Assembly (NCBI GenBank): GCA_037962975.1
Contig: CM075675.1
Location: 31,312,501 to 31,376,500 of the forward strand
DNA: 64,000 bases
Source: Clitoria ternatea
Lineage: Eukaryota; Streptophyta; Magnoliopsida; Fabales; Fabaceae
Direction of reading: 5' to 3'
Position 1 is the first letter of the stretch; every line of letters begins with the position of its first letter. The notes under the pieces are model-generated. The model saw only the letters and a program-made list of their open reading frames with translations. It did no database searches and was not told the DNA's origin. The translations under genes were made by a program, and so were the position numbers. Below are positions 1 through 12,600 of this stretch, piece after piece.

Positions 1-582
1 GTGTGAGACTCGTATTTTATACTTCGTTCATTCTTTTTTAACTCAAATATATAAATACAATATATTATTTTATCTTTGATTACTTCATCCTTATTCTCAC
101 CATTCTAATTCTATCACAACTAAACAAAGGCAGAGAGAAACTTCACAATCTAAAAAGAATTTAATTTAAATATATTGTTAGTGTAAAGTTTTTTTTTCAC
201 ACTAACATCTAATCAATCATCAACGATTTCTATAATAATTACCTTAAAAGTTACATCTATGATAAGTTCTGATTAATTGATAATGTAAATTTTTTCACTG
301 ATAATAGAGTTAAATTAATCTAAAAATTAAAAGATTTGATAAAAGTATAGACATTGTTAATTTTACTTTAATCTTTTTAAAGCTAAATATTAATGTTTTT
401 ATTATCCAACACTCTTTTCTCCACCTACACCTTAAAAATAATATTAAAAAAATTAGAACTAAAAGGTAAATAATTTATATTTTTTATGTCTAATTTGCCC
501 CATTTTTAACAGTTCTGTTAGAATTATTGAAACGTGTGACTTAGAAGTTAAAACTTATACAAAGAAAGAAGTGATAACATAC
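1..582. other. AT-rich sequence inside or downstream of ALDH gene A
   Basis: If gene A is intact this is part of its second intron. No exon, RNA gene or recognisable repeat was seen in it. Confidence 0.4.
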
Positions 583-1840
583 AACGCCGGGCATGCGGGG
601 CCATGAACCGTTGTCAAAAGCCGCACGTGCCGCTTTCACAGCAAGGTCAATGTCTTCTTTTCCTCCCTCTGCGATTCTTGCAATTACCTCTCCTGTTCTT
701 GGATCTATTGTCTCGAATTCTCCTCCTGTTTTCTCAGTTTTTTTTAAACAATATAATTACAAATATATAATTAGGATTTAAAATTGGATACATTAGAATT
801 TAAGAGTATATACAAAAAGAAGTATAAATGTTTATTGTCATTTATCTTAAAAAACAAACATACAGAGCCAAATAATCTCAGTGGTGGTCCCTTTTCGCCT
901 GGCAGCCTTTAAATTTTAAAAATATAATTTATTGTTAATTAATGCAAAGCTCATCTTAACCTACCCAATGTAGATATTAATTAACTAATTTTGCTTGATC
1001 ATCTATGATCTATTTTCTGCTATTCTTTTTATGAAAGTATTTTTAAAAGCTTTTTTTTTGGGTTTAAATGTGTCTCTGAGTATTTATTTTTGATCATGAT
1101 GATTAATCTTATCGTTATTTTGTAAGCCTTTGATAAAATGGATAACTAATTGAAAGCTCTATATCTTAGACAAGTATCGAAAGTTGGAGTGAGTTTGGTT
1201 CCTTGTTCTACAAACAAAACGAAGATTCTCAAAAGCTTAAAAAATATATATCCTGAAGTCTTAAGTGTTTTAAAAGGTATGAATGATTAATATTAACTTT
1301 TAAATTTTTTTTATTTTTATATCTCTATTTTCTCAATTATATACCAACCAGACACTCAACACTTAACATTTCCTTTAAACCACTTCCTTAACTTTCAAAC
1401 TCTTTCTGATCGTTATGAGAAGCTTATTTTTCTTTTTCAATTATATTAAGGAGGAGAAAGAGTGCTAGAATATTTTAAGTGTGATATTCCATCTACTGTT
1501 AACTTCAATTTAATGCGAAAACATCGGAAGAAACATAAAGTTGGTAAAAGATTCAGAGATCTTGAATGAATTTGGGATTGGAGCGAGCAAGAACCCATAA
1601 TATAAAAACAATGAAATGAAATAACAAGATAAATTTTAATGTTTTTACAAGGAAGATAAAAATTTTGTTGAATGAATAAGACATATCCAATAGAAGAAAA
1701 GAAAAAATTGTGTATTATGCAAGTTAAGATGAAGAACCTGAAAGAGAGTCAAGAAATTGTCCATTGATGAAGAGCTTGGTGAACTTGATGGAGAATGGGA
1801 AAGGAGTAGAAGTGTGGACATTGGAGTTCTGATCAGTCAT
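583..1840 (-). CDS. Aldehyde dehydrogenase gene A, exons 1-2 only (partial at window edge)
   Basis: This is the 5' part of an ALDH2C4-like cytosolic aldehyde dehydrogenase. Exon 1 is 1840-1738 (34 codons plus one base, starting MTDQNSN and ending FINGQFLDSLS). Exon 2 is 725-583 (143 nt, containing GGEFETIDPRTGEVIARIAE and ending SWPRMPGV). The junctions fit GT-AG: donor GTTCTT at 1737, acceptor AG at 727-726, donor GTATGT at 582. Exon 2 has the same length and phase as in the two complete copies in this window. Exons 3-9 would carry the catalytic Asn, Glu and Cys, and they lie left of base 1 if they exist. Bases 1-582 hold no exon 3, but intron 2 of gene B is 5.7 kb, so that does not prove truncation. 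It could be an intact gene or an N-terminal duplicate fragment. Confidence 0.8.
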
Positions 1841-2919
1841 GTTTTGGTATAATGTCTCAAACAGTAGAAACCTATTTGGGGTTTAATGATATGAACTAAG
1901 AAATGGACTCTCTAATATATAGAATTAAACCAACCACCACCGTCGCATAATCTTTTCAGGGATAGTTTGATTTTTTATTAGGGTTGGTAAAATTTTGGTT
2001 TGATCAATTTAAGAAAAAAATTACAATTAAACAAAACTTTAACTATTTTAAATGATGTGAAGAATCAATATTAACTTTAAAATTTTTCATTTTTATAACT
2101 TGATTTATCCAATTATATACCAAACAGATAAACTACTATTCTTTTTATTATTATTATTATTATTCCAGCATGTGGTAAGCATTAATGAGAGCTTATTAAT
2201 AAAGAAAAGTATTTAATGTACACCTCGATTTGAGTAAAGTGGGGAACAAAAGACAACACAAATACAAGTAAAAATAGAAAGGTCGGTGTGGGTGTGCTGT
2301 AATTCACTAATCAATAATATGATAGAAGAAGAGGTAGTAAAGAAGATTTAAATTACGAAAAACATATATTTTTTTTTATGAAAAGCATATTTTTTGTAAT
2401 CATAATCTCATAAAGTCTCGAGAGAAACACTTCTTTTGGGAGAAACGTTAGTGTAATCAATGTGCTATGTATAGATATTGTTAGAATTTGAAGTATCATT
2501 CCTCTAAACTCTTAAGCTTTAAAAATGGCTCATACAATTTAACTCATTACAACTATCAATGCTTCAACTGATAGATGGAGTTTAAATGTCTGTGGTCAGA
2601 TTGTGAAAGGTCTTCCAATCTACTAATTCAAAACTAAGCTTTTTGAACTATCTTAGCAACTTGGATAGGCTTAATAACCGAAAGAAAATTTTGGTGTTGG
2701 TGTTGCACAGAGTGTGTTTAGTGTAAACAAAATGGAAAATAGGATATTTGACACAAAATCTTTTGATTTTTCTCAATGTAATAGGCAAGTCATCAACACC
2801 TTGAGAGAGAAAAAAGAAATGTCTAAGGCTTCATAATTACTTACCTCCAGTTTAGACAATTAGGATTATTGTTGGACCAAGTCAAAGTTTTCACCTTCTT
2901 TGGTACATAAGTATTGGAC
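1841..2919. other. Upstream region of ALDH gene A with a MITE-like fragment
   Basis: This is intergenic AT-rich sequence. About 2040-2125 resembles, in reverse complement, the Tourist-like MITE at 34879-35024: it shares the core ATCAATATTAACTTTAAAAT and ends in an ACCAAACAGAT terminal sequence. About 1270-1360, inside intron 1 of gene A, carries a second diverged copy. No gene was seen. Confidence 0.4.
1914..1921 (-). promoter_or_regulatory. Possible TATA box of ALDH gene A
   Basis: TATATATT on the minus strand lies about 75 bases upstream of the exon 1 ATG at 1840. This spacing suits a short 5' UTR. AT-rich sequence makes chance matches common. Confidence 0.4.
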
Positions 2920-3330
2920 CAATTATAACCTGCTTAATGATAGATTTAGTTTGAGCCTTATCTGTAAGTGCCTCCTAAGTCGTATTAGAAGAATGTGTCG
3001 AGACTTACGCATGTAGAGAGATAAAAAGATGATAAGACAATGGTTCAAAAAATGTACCACAGAACTCAGAAATAAACTTAGCTTCCAACCGATTCTCCCC
3101 CTAAAGCTAAGGACTAGAGTAAATAGACTCACCCTCATGAAAGGTAACATCCATTGAGACATAGGTACAATGACTAAAGGGATGATAACATTTGTATCTT
3201 TTTTATTCGAATGTTAACTAATGAAAATACACTTTAAGGCTCGAGGGTCAAGCTTACCATGATGTTGGCTATGAATATAAATAAATACAGTACAACCAAA
3301 CACACGACACTTAAAACTACTTATAATAGG
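2920..3330 (-). mobile_element. Decayed Ty1/copia fragment (integrase C-terminal region)
   Basis: The minus strand translates, with stops and shifts, to a Copia-like stretch: HGKLDPRALKC, then a degraded GYKCYHP-like stretch, then MDVTFHEGES. This matches the conserved region between integrase and reverse transcriptase in Ty1/copia polyproteins. No long open frame survives. It probably belongs with the integrase piece at 3440-3640. Confidence 0.6.
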
Positions 3331-3439
3331 AATAAACAAAAGGAAAAAAAGGATAAAACTTGGACAAAACTAACTCCATTAAGGACGCAAGTGGGCAAGT
3401 TATTGCTCAAATAAGTTACTGTTAGGATAGTTTCTCCCT

Positions 3440-3640
3440 AATACGATTTAGGGACAGATATCTAACAAAGAAGAGCCCCATCAATTTTCAAAAGATGATG
3501 ATTTTTTCTTTCAACAACTTCATTTTTTTAGGGAGTATTAACACAAGTGAACTCAAGGATTAATTCCATTTCTTTGAAGAAACTAAGATTTTGGTTGACA
3601 TATTCAATTCTATTGTCAAGTCATAACCTTTTTTTAACTT
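3440..3640 (-). mobile_element. Decayed Ty1/copia integrase fragment
   Basis: On the minus strand a block reads CVNTPKK followed by KEKNHHLLKIDGALL. It corresponds to the TPQQNGVVERKNRHLLE block around the catalytic Glu of copia integrases, with that Glu region degraded. It overlaps in family position with the piece at 5800-5940, so the two are separate copies rather than one interrupted copy. Confidence 0.55.
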
Positions 3641-3779
3641 TTTTTTATTGAAGTAGTTTGAATCATATTATAGAAATTTTTAAACAATTGTACTACCTCC
3701 GTTTTATTATTCATTAAAAAAAATCATGTTATACATGATTAACCATCAATGACAAAACAAACCATTTTGCACCAGAAAT

Positions 3780-5780
3780 TTTTGCAATAGAAACAAGACC
3801 CAAACATTTCTCCTTGGCATTGCTCCATATGCTCATCTGGTATTGGTCTCAATGGTATCGGCAGGGTCTCTATCTTCAGTCACTAAAACAACAGTAAGGG
3901 TAAGTGACTGGTAATATAAGTCAATGCAAATAATTCAAAGTTTATAGGAAAAACATAAGCTAGTTAAGTTTTCATTTAATTACATATTTAATTAGTTAAG
4001 TTTTCATTCAATTCCATATTTAATTAATTTATTCTTATTCAACTTTCAATATAACTCAAAATCATCAATTTCATAATTAGCAATCCAATTTCTCAATACC
4101 ATATTTAATCTAACAGGTCTCATAATTAATCCAAACAATTACACAATTGATCATCAGTTAATATGATATAGGACTCTCTTGTAACTGGATACTACATTGG
4201 ATTGGCCGTCAGCTAAGGGTCTTACCCGACCACCCGTGAACCTTACTTGGTCCACCAAGCCCTGTCTGGCTCCCCACCCATCCTGGATCCTATCTAACTC
4301 TTGGTAGCTCAATTGGGTCATGCTTCACCACTAGAGCCAAGAACAAGGGATAAAATATATCGATCAACTATCCACACCATGCAATATGCACATATAACAA
4401 ATATATCTCAATATCAATTTATTCAATTCATAACACATTGTCCCAGCACTACGACCATCACCCTAGGACCACTTCCAAGCCACTCAGGCATGTTCATCTC
4501 TTATATTTCATTCATATCACATTTCATTTTCTCAAATTAACAATAATCCATATTTTATCACATGATGTCATATTAACAAGTCAATAATTTTCAACAATTT
4601 AAAATTCATTCCTATTATACTTTAAACACATAATCTCTACCATTTACACTATAATTCTCAATATACTGATGCCTTTAAAATTATAAGTCATCATCTAAGC
4701 AAATTAAGATTCACATTCTCAGGTTATTAATCATACTCACATTATCAATCAATTCATCACTCATCACTACCATTTAATTTATTATATTTAACATTATATA
4801 TATATATAGAATTTAATACACTTAATTTATCCTACCCTTTTCCCATATGCCGAAATCATCATTAATGTTATTTTCATTAATTCGTACACCAAGTACACCC
4901 CTTACCTCACTTCCAAGCTTTTAAGACTTTTTCTTCAATGTCAAATATGTCAATTATCTAAAATTTCAAGCATTCACATATCAAATTAATGTTTCAACCT
5001 TTGATATGAAAACTTATTACACCGAAACAACCTCAAATGCATCCTTAAAGCTTCCAAAGCTGACCTTTACTAGTTTCGTTCTTTTTTACAAGGTCCACCT
5101 CGACAAACGACCCATCGGTACTTGGTTTGTCACCTAACGACATTGAAACAGAACCCTATTAAGCGTTTGTCGACACCCATTGCATGAAGCCTTATTTGCA
5201 AGCATAAAATGCTCAATTCCAACAAAACGAATACCCCCTAGATTATGCCATTTTCAGGTTTTAGAGAAAAAAGTCGAAACTAGAAATTGAAGCTACCATT
5301 TTACTTACCTCGTTTCCATAATTTCAAAAATGCGTTCAATTTTGAGTTTCAATGAGAAATCAAGTCCCAATCCACGCCTAGACACTCACGACTATTGATG
5401 GAGAAAGAAAAGCCTCTCACGCGTGACTTGATGATGGAGAAAGGAAATAGGGGAAATTATTTTATGCATAAGGGCATAATGGTCTTTTCACTTATTTTCT
5501 TTTTCCTTTTTACATTTTCTTTTCTTTTCTAATTTCAATTTCTCTTTTCTTTTATTTCTCTTAAATGAAATTTACCTTTACCTTATGGTAACTTATAATT
5601 TTACCACTATAATTTAATTTAAATATAATTTCATAATTAATCACCCTTAATTTATTATTCAAATTTTATTGCTACTTAAAAATTTTCAATTAATTAAATT
5701 TAATGCTCAATAATATTCAAATAATTCAATAATTAATTTTATACAACACAAATAATTAATTCTAATATCAGGATGTTATA
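3780..5780 (-). repeat. Probable Ty3/gypsy-type LTR or LTR fragment
   Basis: On the minus strand this begins TATAACATCCTGATATTAG, like the LTR start at 42873 (TATAACATCCGAATG). It is long, AT-rich and without coding sequence. The right boundary at 5780 abuts a copia integrase fragment, which points to insertion into it. The left boundary is uncertain because no matching terminal repeat was found there. Confidence 0.45.
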
Positions 5781-5799
5781 ACTACCCCATTTTCCAACG

Positions 5800-5940
5800 A
5801 AGTAACAATACAAGATAACTACTGAATCATGCCATGGTCACTTATAAAATCAATGAATGATCTAGAGAAATAGTCCTTAACATTATCACTACTAAGAATG
5901 CACACATTAGTATTAAATCGAGTACAAATTCCAACACAAA
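5800..5940 (-). mobile_element. Ty1/copia integrase core fragment
   Basis: Minus-strand translation contains CTRFNTNVCILSSDNVKDYFS followed by DHGMIQ, a stop and ENGVV. The family pattern is FxxxIxxLRSDNAxEYFS...HGIxHQ...ENGVVER, which carries the second catalytic Asp. The reading ends where the gypsy-like LTR starts at 5780. Confidence 0.65.
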
Positions 5941-5984
5941 AATTACAAAATATAGAAAATAACTCAAATCTATATTTCATTAGA

Positions 5985-6375
5985 AATTACCAAGTTGCAT
6001 GAGAATAATCATCCATAAAAGTAACAAAATACTTAAAATCAATTTTAAAAGTTACTAAAAAAGGACCCCAAACATTAGAATGAATAACCTCAAAGGCGGG
6101 CTTGAACCCTTTTATGAAAACCTGGTGAATAAACACCACAATGATGTTTAGTAGATTGACTAGACTCACATGAAAGACTAGATAAAGACTCTAAACCATG
6201 ACATAATTTGGTAAGAACTCCTAAAGGCAGGTGACTCAAACGACAATGTAGCTGAAACTGAGACATCTTTCCACTCCTAGAGGCGCTTGATGCAGGTAAA
6301 CTTCTAAATGTAGTTGAAACACAGACACCGTTCCCTGCCAATAATCCTATGTCAGTAGATCCTGGAAAATACAAT
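5985..6375 (-). mobile_element. Ty1/copia fragment: GAG-pre-integrase plus integrase start
   Basis: Two minus-strand frames are needed. One gives LHCRLSHLPLGVLTKL and SLSCESSQSTKHH, which correspond to the zinc-finger region WHxRLGHPS...CxxC. The other gives HSNVWGPFLVTFKIDFKYF and FMDDYSHATW, the first catalytic Asp block of copia integrase (HSDVWGP...FVTFVDDYSR). The frame change and substitutions show it is a dead copy. It continues naturally into the 5800-5940 piece. Confidence 0.75.
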
Positions 6376-7560
6376 AATTAGACAAAAGAAAGTGTTGGAG
6401 CAATTCAGTGAGGAAGTAAGTTGACTAAGAGAAAACAAATTTAAAGGAGATTAAGGCAAGTACAAAACAGCGGATAAATGTAAGGTGGAAACAAGCCACT
6501 CCCCTTAATAGAGAAGACATCGGTGAGGTTTTCTACTAGTTTGCTTGACAAATTTGAGACCGAAGCACTTCATATTGCAAATCTAGCCTAAAGAGCCAAC
6601 TCAAAGCAATGCGTTTATTCTGTTGAATTATCATTTCATCAATGGTTTTGCAAGTCAAAAGAGACTTCATTTCTTCAGTATATAGTATGAATAATTAGAT
6701 CCAGAATTCACCTTAAAGGAAGTTCCTTTTCAAGTCTGGCTCAAGGATCTCAACGGTCAAGAAAATGTTCTTGTAAGCATGCTTAAGCAAAGACCTACGA
6801 AAAGAAAGAACGACAAAGCAAGACAGTCTACGCTTTATCCAATATAACGTCAAGTCTTTCACCTGTGTCTTATAAATTCAGAGATTCTCCAAATATAAAC
6901 TTCCTTCTTGGTGAAACTTACGCTACCTACCCTGCCTATGATTGAACGCATCTCAAAGCTCTTTAGTCTATAATTACATGCTCAGAACGTCTCTCTTTGA
7001 CAAAAGAAAGCTTTTTGCCTGTTGTGTAACATCCTTCTCCTCAAACATATCGTCTCTCAATGGATCTACATCTAAAAACCCTTTCTCGGGCTCTATAGAA
7101 CAATATATATATTGAACTAATCTCTTCAGTAAAAGGAGAGCTAATATAGATCGCAAAAGCAAGTTCTAAACATGAGTGAAAATTATAAAGAATGCATGAA
7201 ATCAAAAAGAGAGAGATCCCATTAAAAGAAAAAGAAGATGGGAAAGACACACTAAAGAAAGTGTGAGCAAGGAAGAAGAAATATGAAATGAGCATCTGAC
7301 ATTCATGCACAACAGCCCAGAAAGAAGAATAAGATGGCAGTCTGCTCGAAGAACAAAAGATCAAATCTAGAAGAACTGTCTTGAAGTTCAAGAAAGCTCG
7401 CTATGTGCATTATTTTTTCTCTTAAGAGCTATAGCAACCAGAGATATGCCACCAGCTCATATCTGTCTGCTCTTTTAAGAGCATATCATCCCTGGTCATG
7501 CTTTCAGACTCAATACCTCCTATACCCATCTTTCATAATACACAGGTACTGAGTCTATTT

Positions 7561-7626
7561 AATGAATAAGTCTTTCGTCATGTAATTGATCACTTAGCTT
7601 TGCTAATTTAGAAAGACTTATTCATT
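7561..7626. repeat. Perfect 15-bp inverted repeat (hairpin)
   Basis: AATGAATAAGTCTTT at 7561-7575 is matched by its exact reverse complement at 7612-7626, with a 36-base loop. It has no TSD or recognisable transposon ends. Confidence 0.6.
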
Positions 7627-7839
7627 TGAAATAACTCTTCATACCCTCTTGAGGTCTGAAGTGTTGCCAGACTCTGAATAGGTTGGAAAACACTCTTGGC
7701 TTGGAGAGGGTTTGGAAATAATACAAGGTTCGAGCCAGGATTGGCTCATGAAAGAATACTTGGGTCTACCCCAGCAGTGGGTGATGTAAAATAATACTCA
7801 TAGGAATTAAGAGAGGTCTGATGTATTGAAACACGAGCT

Positions 7840-8110
7840 GTGCTTAGGCCAGGAGTAGCCGGAGTCAAGAATACTTACAGTCTGCCCCAGGAGTGAGTGC
7901 GTGCAAAAGAATACTCGAAAGCACAGGGTGTGCTTAGGCCAGGAGTGGCTGGACTCAAGAATACTCAGAGGCCAAGAGTGGCCGGACTCAAGAATACTCA
8001 AAGGCCAGAAGTGGCCGGACTTAAGAATACTCAGGGGCCAGGAGTGGCCAGTGTCAAGAATACTTTAAGAACGGGTTATGCTTAAGCTAGGAGTGGCTGG
8101 AGTAAATAAT
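7840..8110 (+). repeat. 33-bp minisatellite
   Basis: Units of about 33 bp repeat the pattern AAGAATACTCA, then AGGCCAGGAGTGGCC, then GGACTC. About three and a half close copies lie at 7950-8060, with diverged and larger variants on both sides from about 7740. Because 33 is divisible by 3, one frame stays open and gives an 11-residue repeat (VAGLKNTQRPx), which is not evidence of a gene. Confidence 0.75.
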
Positions 8111-8484
8111 ACTTGTAAGCTCGGTCTAAGCTGTTTATGTAAAAGTTTTTACATTATGAAAACCCTTCAGATTTGAAGGCACTAAATGTAGTCTCCGCGT
8201 TGGAGGTGAACCAGTATAAATCTCGTGTGTAGTGTCTTTTTCTCCCTTACCCTTTACTATCAAAAGTCTGGTGCATTTTGAATGTTAATCTCGATAGTAA
8301 AAGTCTGGCTAATATAAACGCTTCTTCTCTCGCTCACTAAATCAAAATAACACGCTATCTGCCTCCTCAAAAGTCTGGTCCGCTGCATAATGCTCTAAAA
8401 GTTTAAATATCACTTTTTGGTCTGAAAAAGTGAACAGACTTATTTAACCCCCCTTCTAAGTTTGTTTTCTGAACCATCAATTAA

Positions 8485-8597
8485 CATCCAAGCAAAACTC
8501 CATTTACAAAACTCCGGTTTTCTCAACTCCGTTTACAAAACCCTAGTTATCTCAACCAGGTTACCCCAATTGATAACTAAACAGATCCTAAAAAGAC
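8485..8597. repeat. Right-end fragment of a PIF/Harbinger-type element
   Basis: The sequence repeats TTTACAAAACCCTAGTT-like units and ends AACTAAACAGATCC followed by TAA. The same units precede the right end of the element at 21158-22749, so the two are related. No matching left end was located. Confidence 0.4.
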
Positions 8598-8659
8598 AAT
8601 TGTTAATTAATCATTTGCATTCTCTATTTGAAAACTACTAGCTACTTTAAACAACTCAA

Positions 8660-9330
8660 ACAACATTCATTAGAGATGGTGAGAGAGAGAGAGAGAGAAC
8701 AATGAGGAGAGAGAGGGTGAGGGACAGGTACAAGGACAACGATGACTTTATCCGAGGATAGGATGACGCATATTCCGGGGGATTGACGCGTAAGAGGGTT
8801 CAATAGGCAAAGGTTAAGGACTTTAGTGCTATGAATGGAAGGGTAATTACCTCTTTTTTCTTTACGAATTTTTTGGAGGATTGGAAGTATCAAGATTTAT
8901 GGCGCATGTTTCAGAGATGGGGTCGAGTATGGGAGGTGTTCGTACCAGAGAAAAGAGACAGATTTAGGAGGAAATATGGGTTTGTAAGATTTCTTGATGT
9001 GGCAAATCCCGTGTCTTTGGAGAAAGAGTTGGATCAAGTGAGGATTTGTTGTTATTTGGTATGCTATTGTTTGGACGATTTGGGAGTATCGTAACAATGT
9101 CATTTATAGGAATCAGGGTAATTGTGTGGCGAAAATGTTTGGACTAGTACAATTTCGTAGTTGGGTTTGACTTAAGTCTCGTTGAAAAGGTTTTTCTAGA
9201 GGATTAGTGGAGTGGTATATGGAACCTTTATTGTGTCTTGTAATTGTTTGTTCTTTGTATATGGGTTGAAGTACCTCTTGTACCTTTTTTAATATTATTT
9301 TCTTACTGATAAAATAAACTATAAGCAAAA
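8660..9330 (+). mobile_element. Internally deleted L1-type LINE
   Basis: From 8831 the plus strand encodes ITSFFFTNFLEDW, then LWRMFQRWGRVWEVFVPEKR, then YGFVRFLDV and LEKELDQV. This is the RRM-like domain at the start of ORF1 in plant L1 LINEs. From about 9055 it changes to the 3' end of ORF2 (VWTIWEYRNNVIY, then WYMEPLLCLVIVCSLY). The whole endonuclease and reverse transcriptase is missing, so about 670 bp remain of an element usually several kb long. A LINE 3' end of the same type lies at 26430-26670. Confidence 0.7.
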
Positions 9331-9575
9331 AGGAATTTTATTTCAAGAATAGTAAGCTTCAGTATAAATGTTTCAATTTGTCATCATTAATTTAACTATT
9401 GGTTTGTTGATTTAATTTTTAAATATATCCGATTCTATTCACACCCGTAAGTCTTAATCCAAAAAGATAAGCAAAATGTTACAAGAAAAAAGTTTCAAGA
9501 GTGGGTTTTGGTAAATTAATTAAGAAATACATACATGTAAATTGGCTGCATGAAACGCTACAAGCATGCTACAAT

Positions 9576-9581
9576 TTTATT
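9576..9581 (-). terminator. Polyadenylation signal of ALDH gene B
   Basis: AATAAA on the minus strand lies 74 bases past the TAA stop at 9655-9657, a normal distance for a plant near-upstream element. Confidence 0.45.
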
Positions 9582-9654
9582 GCTTTGATGAATTATATAT
9601 GTAAAAGCTTATAAATTCTTCACCATTGCTTATAACACAACCCAAGGAAGATAT

Positions 9655-12600
9655 TTAAAGCCAGGGAGAATTGTAGATGGGAGTTACAACAGATTTAACT
9701 TGTAGATATTTATGTAAGGCTTCTAATCCAAAATCTCTTCCAAACCCACTCATCTTGTATCCACCATAAGGAATGTCATTCCCAAAGGCAAAATAACAGT
9801 TGATCCATACAATACCCGCACGAATCGACCTTGACACAGTGTTTGCTGTATCCAAACTCTTTGTTACAATTCCTGCTGCTAGGCCATATCTAGTATTATT
9901 GGCACCCTTAATTGCATCCTCTATTGTCCTGTTGTTCATTATTATCCTTGAATTTAGTATTCACAAACAAACTCCAAACAATTTTTATGGATATGCTTAC
10001 AATATATTAATAAACAAACAAGAGAGATCTTAATCAAATTGATAAGTTAAAAGTGATTTTTTATTATTTAATGTTATTATTTACACAGTTTCCTTTGTTT
10101 TCAAGGCAACCCCAACATTATTCTCAATAAAAACTTTTTCTTTTTAAAATAGGACCCAAAAAATTAAAAGCATAACTTACTCAAATTTCATTAGAGACAT
10201 CACTGGTCCAAATATTTCATCTTGTGCTATAAGCATGTCTTCCTAAACATGCAAGATACAATGTGATGGTTAGCTATGTAATTATCTTAAGGAAATAAGT
10301 TAGTTGATACTTTTGTGAAGTTAAAATTCACCTTGACATTGGAGAAAATTGTAGGCTCAATATAGTAACCCTTATTGCCAACTCTTTTACCTCCTGTCAA
10401 AAGGGTGGCCCCTTGTCTCTTCCCATGCTCAATATATGAGAGAATTTTTTCAAATTGTCTTTTATCAACCTATATCAAGAAAACAATTAAGCAAAGTTCT
10501 TGAAACATAGTAATTGGTAGGTCACTAGGAAACAAATGATATATATGCTACTAAGACTATATATTATGTTGGTGCTATTGATTCAAACCTGGGGCCCTTG
10601 TTGAGAATTAGGATCAAAAGGATCACCAACCACCCAGGCTTTAGCTTTCTCCACCAACTTTTTCTCAAATTCATCATAGATCCCCTCTTGAACAAAAACA
10701 CGGGAACCCGCAACACAAATTTCTCCCTGAAATTGGACAACAACGACAAAGTTAGAACCCATGTAATTGAATCGTTTTTATAGAAAAGGACAAGATTTCT
10801 TGAAGAAATTTTACCTTGTTAAATAGGATGCCCAAGAGAGCAAGTTCGGCAGCTTTGTCAACATCAGCATCATCAAAAATTACAAGAGGTGATTTTCCTC
10901 CTAGTTCAAGTGAAACTGGCTTCAAATTACTACTAGCTGCAGCATGCATTACTTCTCGACCAACTTCTGTTGATCCAGTGAAGCTAACCTGCACATGCAC
11001 AATCATGACAATTTTATTAGTCTTCACTTTAACAAATAATGAATAATCATAACTTCTTCAAAATGTTTAACACTTTAGCTTAGGACAAAACTTAGATACA
11101 AATTAATATTCCTTATATGTTTTTTTTTGCCGTTATGTCTCATTAGAGTTGTGTTTCACTTTAGTAACCTATGTCGACCATTGATGTTAACATTTATTTT
11201 GCAAAATATCAAAGTGAAACTCTAATTATGGTTAGCAAGCAACACCAAAAACACATAAGAACAACAATTAAGTTTTGTTCCTTAAGTTCAAGGGTGAGTG
11301 TGGTTTCCAAATAATTCACATTTAATAAACTAACCTTATCAATGTCCATGTGTGAGCTTATTGCAGCGCCTGCAGTTGGGCCAAATCCAGGTACTACATT
11401 GAGCACTCCATCTGGAATTCCAGCCTAAAAAAGTTTTTAAAAAAGTAGTCAGCTTAGCCTATAGTAACTAACTTGCCAATGCCAATTATGCTTGAAAAGA
11501 AAATGAAATGAAGTATTTGTTGAAGAAATGTACCAACTTAGCTAGGTGAGCATAAAACAAAGCTGAGAGAGGTGTTTGTTCAGCAGGCTTAAGGACCATT
11601 GTGCAACCAGCAGCCAAGGAAGGGCCAACCTTGGCAACAAACATGGTGCTAGGGAAATTCCAAGGAATAATGTGCCCCACAACACCAATTGGTTCTAGCA
11701 GAGTATAAGCATGCAACTCCCTAGATGGTTTTAAGACCTCTCCATGAATTTTATCAGCAACACCAGCATAGTAACGTATAGTATCTGCTACGTTAGGAAT
11801 ATCAACTGTCTTGCACCAATCGTACAATTTTCCAGCATCAATGACATCTAATGCTGCTATTTCTTCTACATTTTCATCAATTAGGTCTGCCCATTTCATC
11901 ATAATTTTTGCTCTTTGCTAAAAAAATCACATTAAATAAGCTTAATAATATGTTCTGAAAAAGGATGCATGTTTAACAACAACTCTCCTTCCCCCTTCTA
12001 AATACAAAATATCCAAATGAATTTTGTTCATTATTTTGTTTTTTTATATATATTTTTATGTTTAATAGAAGCATTGTAGTTTAAATCTTGGACCTCATGC
12101 AAGTTACTCAACTCTCCCCACTAAATTGATCCCAACGTGTATTCACAGTTTTATTTTATATATTGCAAGAATACTCACGAAGGAAAAGTGAGTGTGCATG
12201 TAATAGGACCTATGTAGAATAAAAAAAGTGTCATATTCTTATTAAGAAAACGGGATATCACCGCCATTGTTCCATGAATTAGGACCTGTTTGGTAATCAT
12301 TATAAAAATGAATAATTTAATACACTGTTTAAGATAATCAAATTTTTGTTGAATTAACTAATATTTTTTCAGGCTAAATCTAATTTGGTTGAAACAAAAG
12401 GTACAAAGTGAGATGAAGTTACGTGTCTTTTGGAATACCGTTGAGGAAACAGAATTATGAAAATAGAAAAATTTAAAGATTAATATTAATCTTTCACACT
12501 GATTGAGACAGTCAAAACTCTTTTTGACTGTGAGATTTTTAATGGTTTAACCAACACTAACAGGGAAACCAAACGTAACCCTACATCGTTTTTGGTTGCC

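Larger units (their letters stand above)
6400..8480. repeat. Unclassified repeat region, possibly a retroelement non-coding segment
   Basis: About 2 kb with no supported gene. It holds a 15-bp inverted repeat (7561-7626), a 33-bp minisatellite (7840-8110), and at 8210-8250 a promoter-like TATAAAT followed by short repeats of AAAAGTCTGG (8262-8380), a composition typical of LTRs. No integrase or RT motif was found after 6400. Confidence 0.35.
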
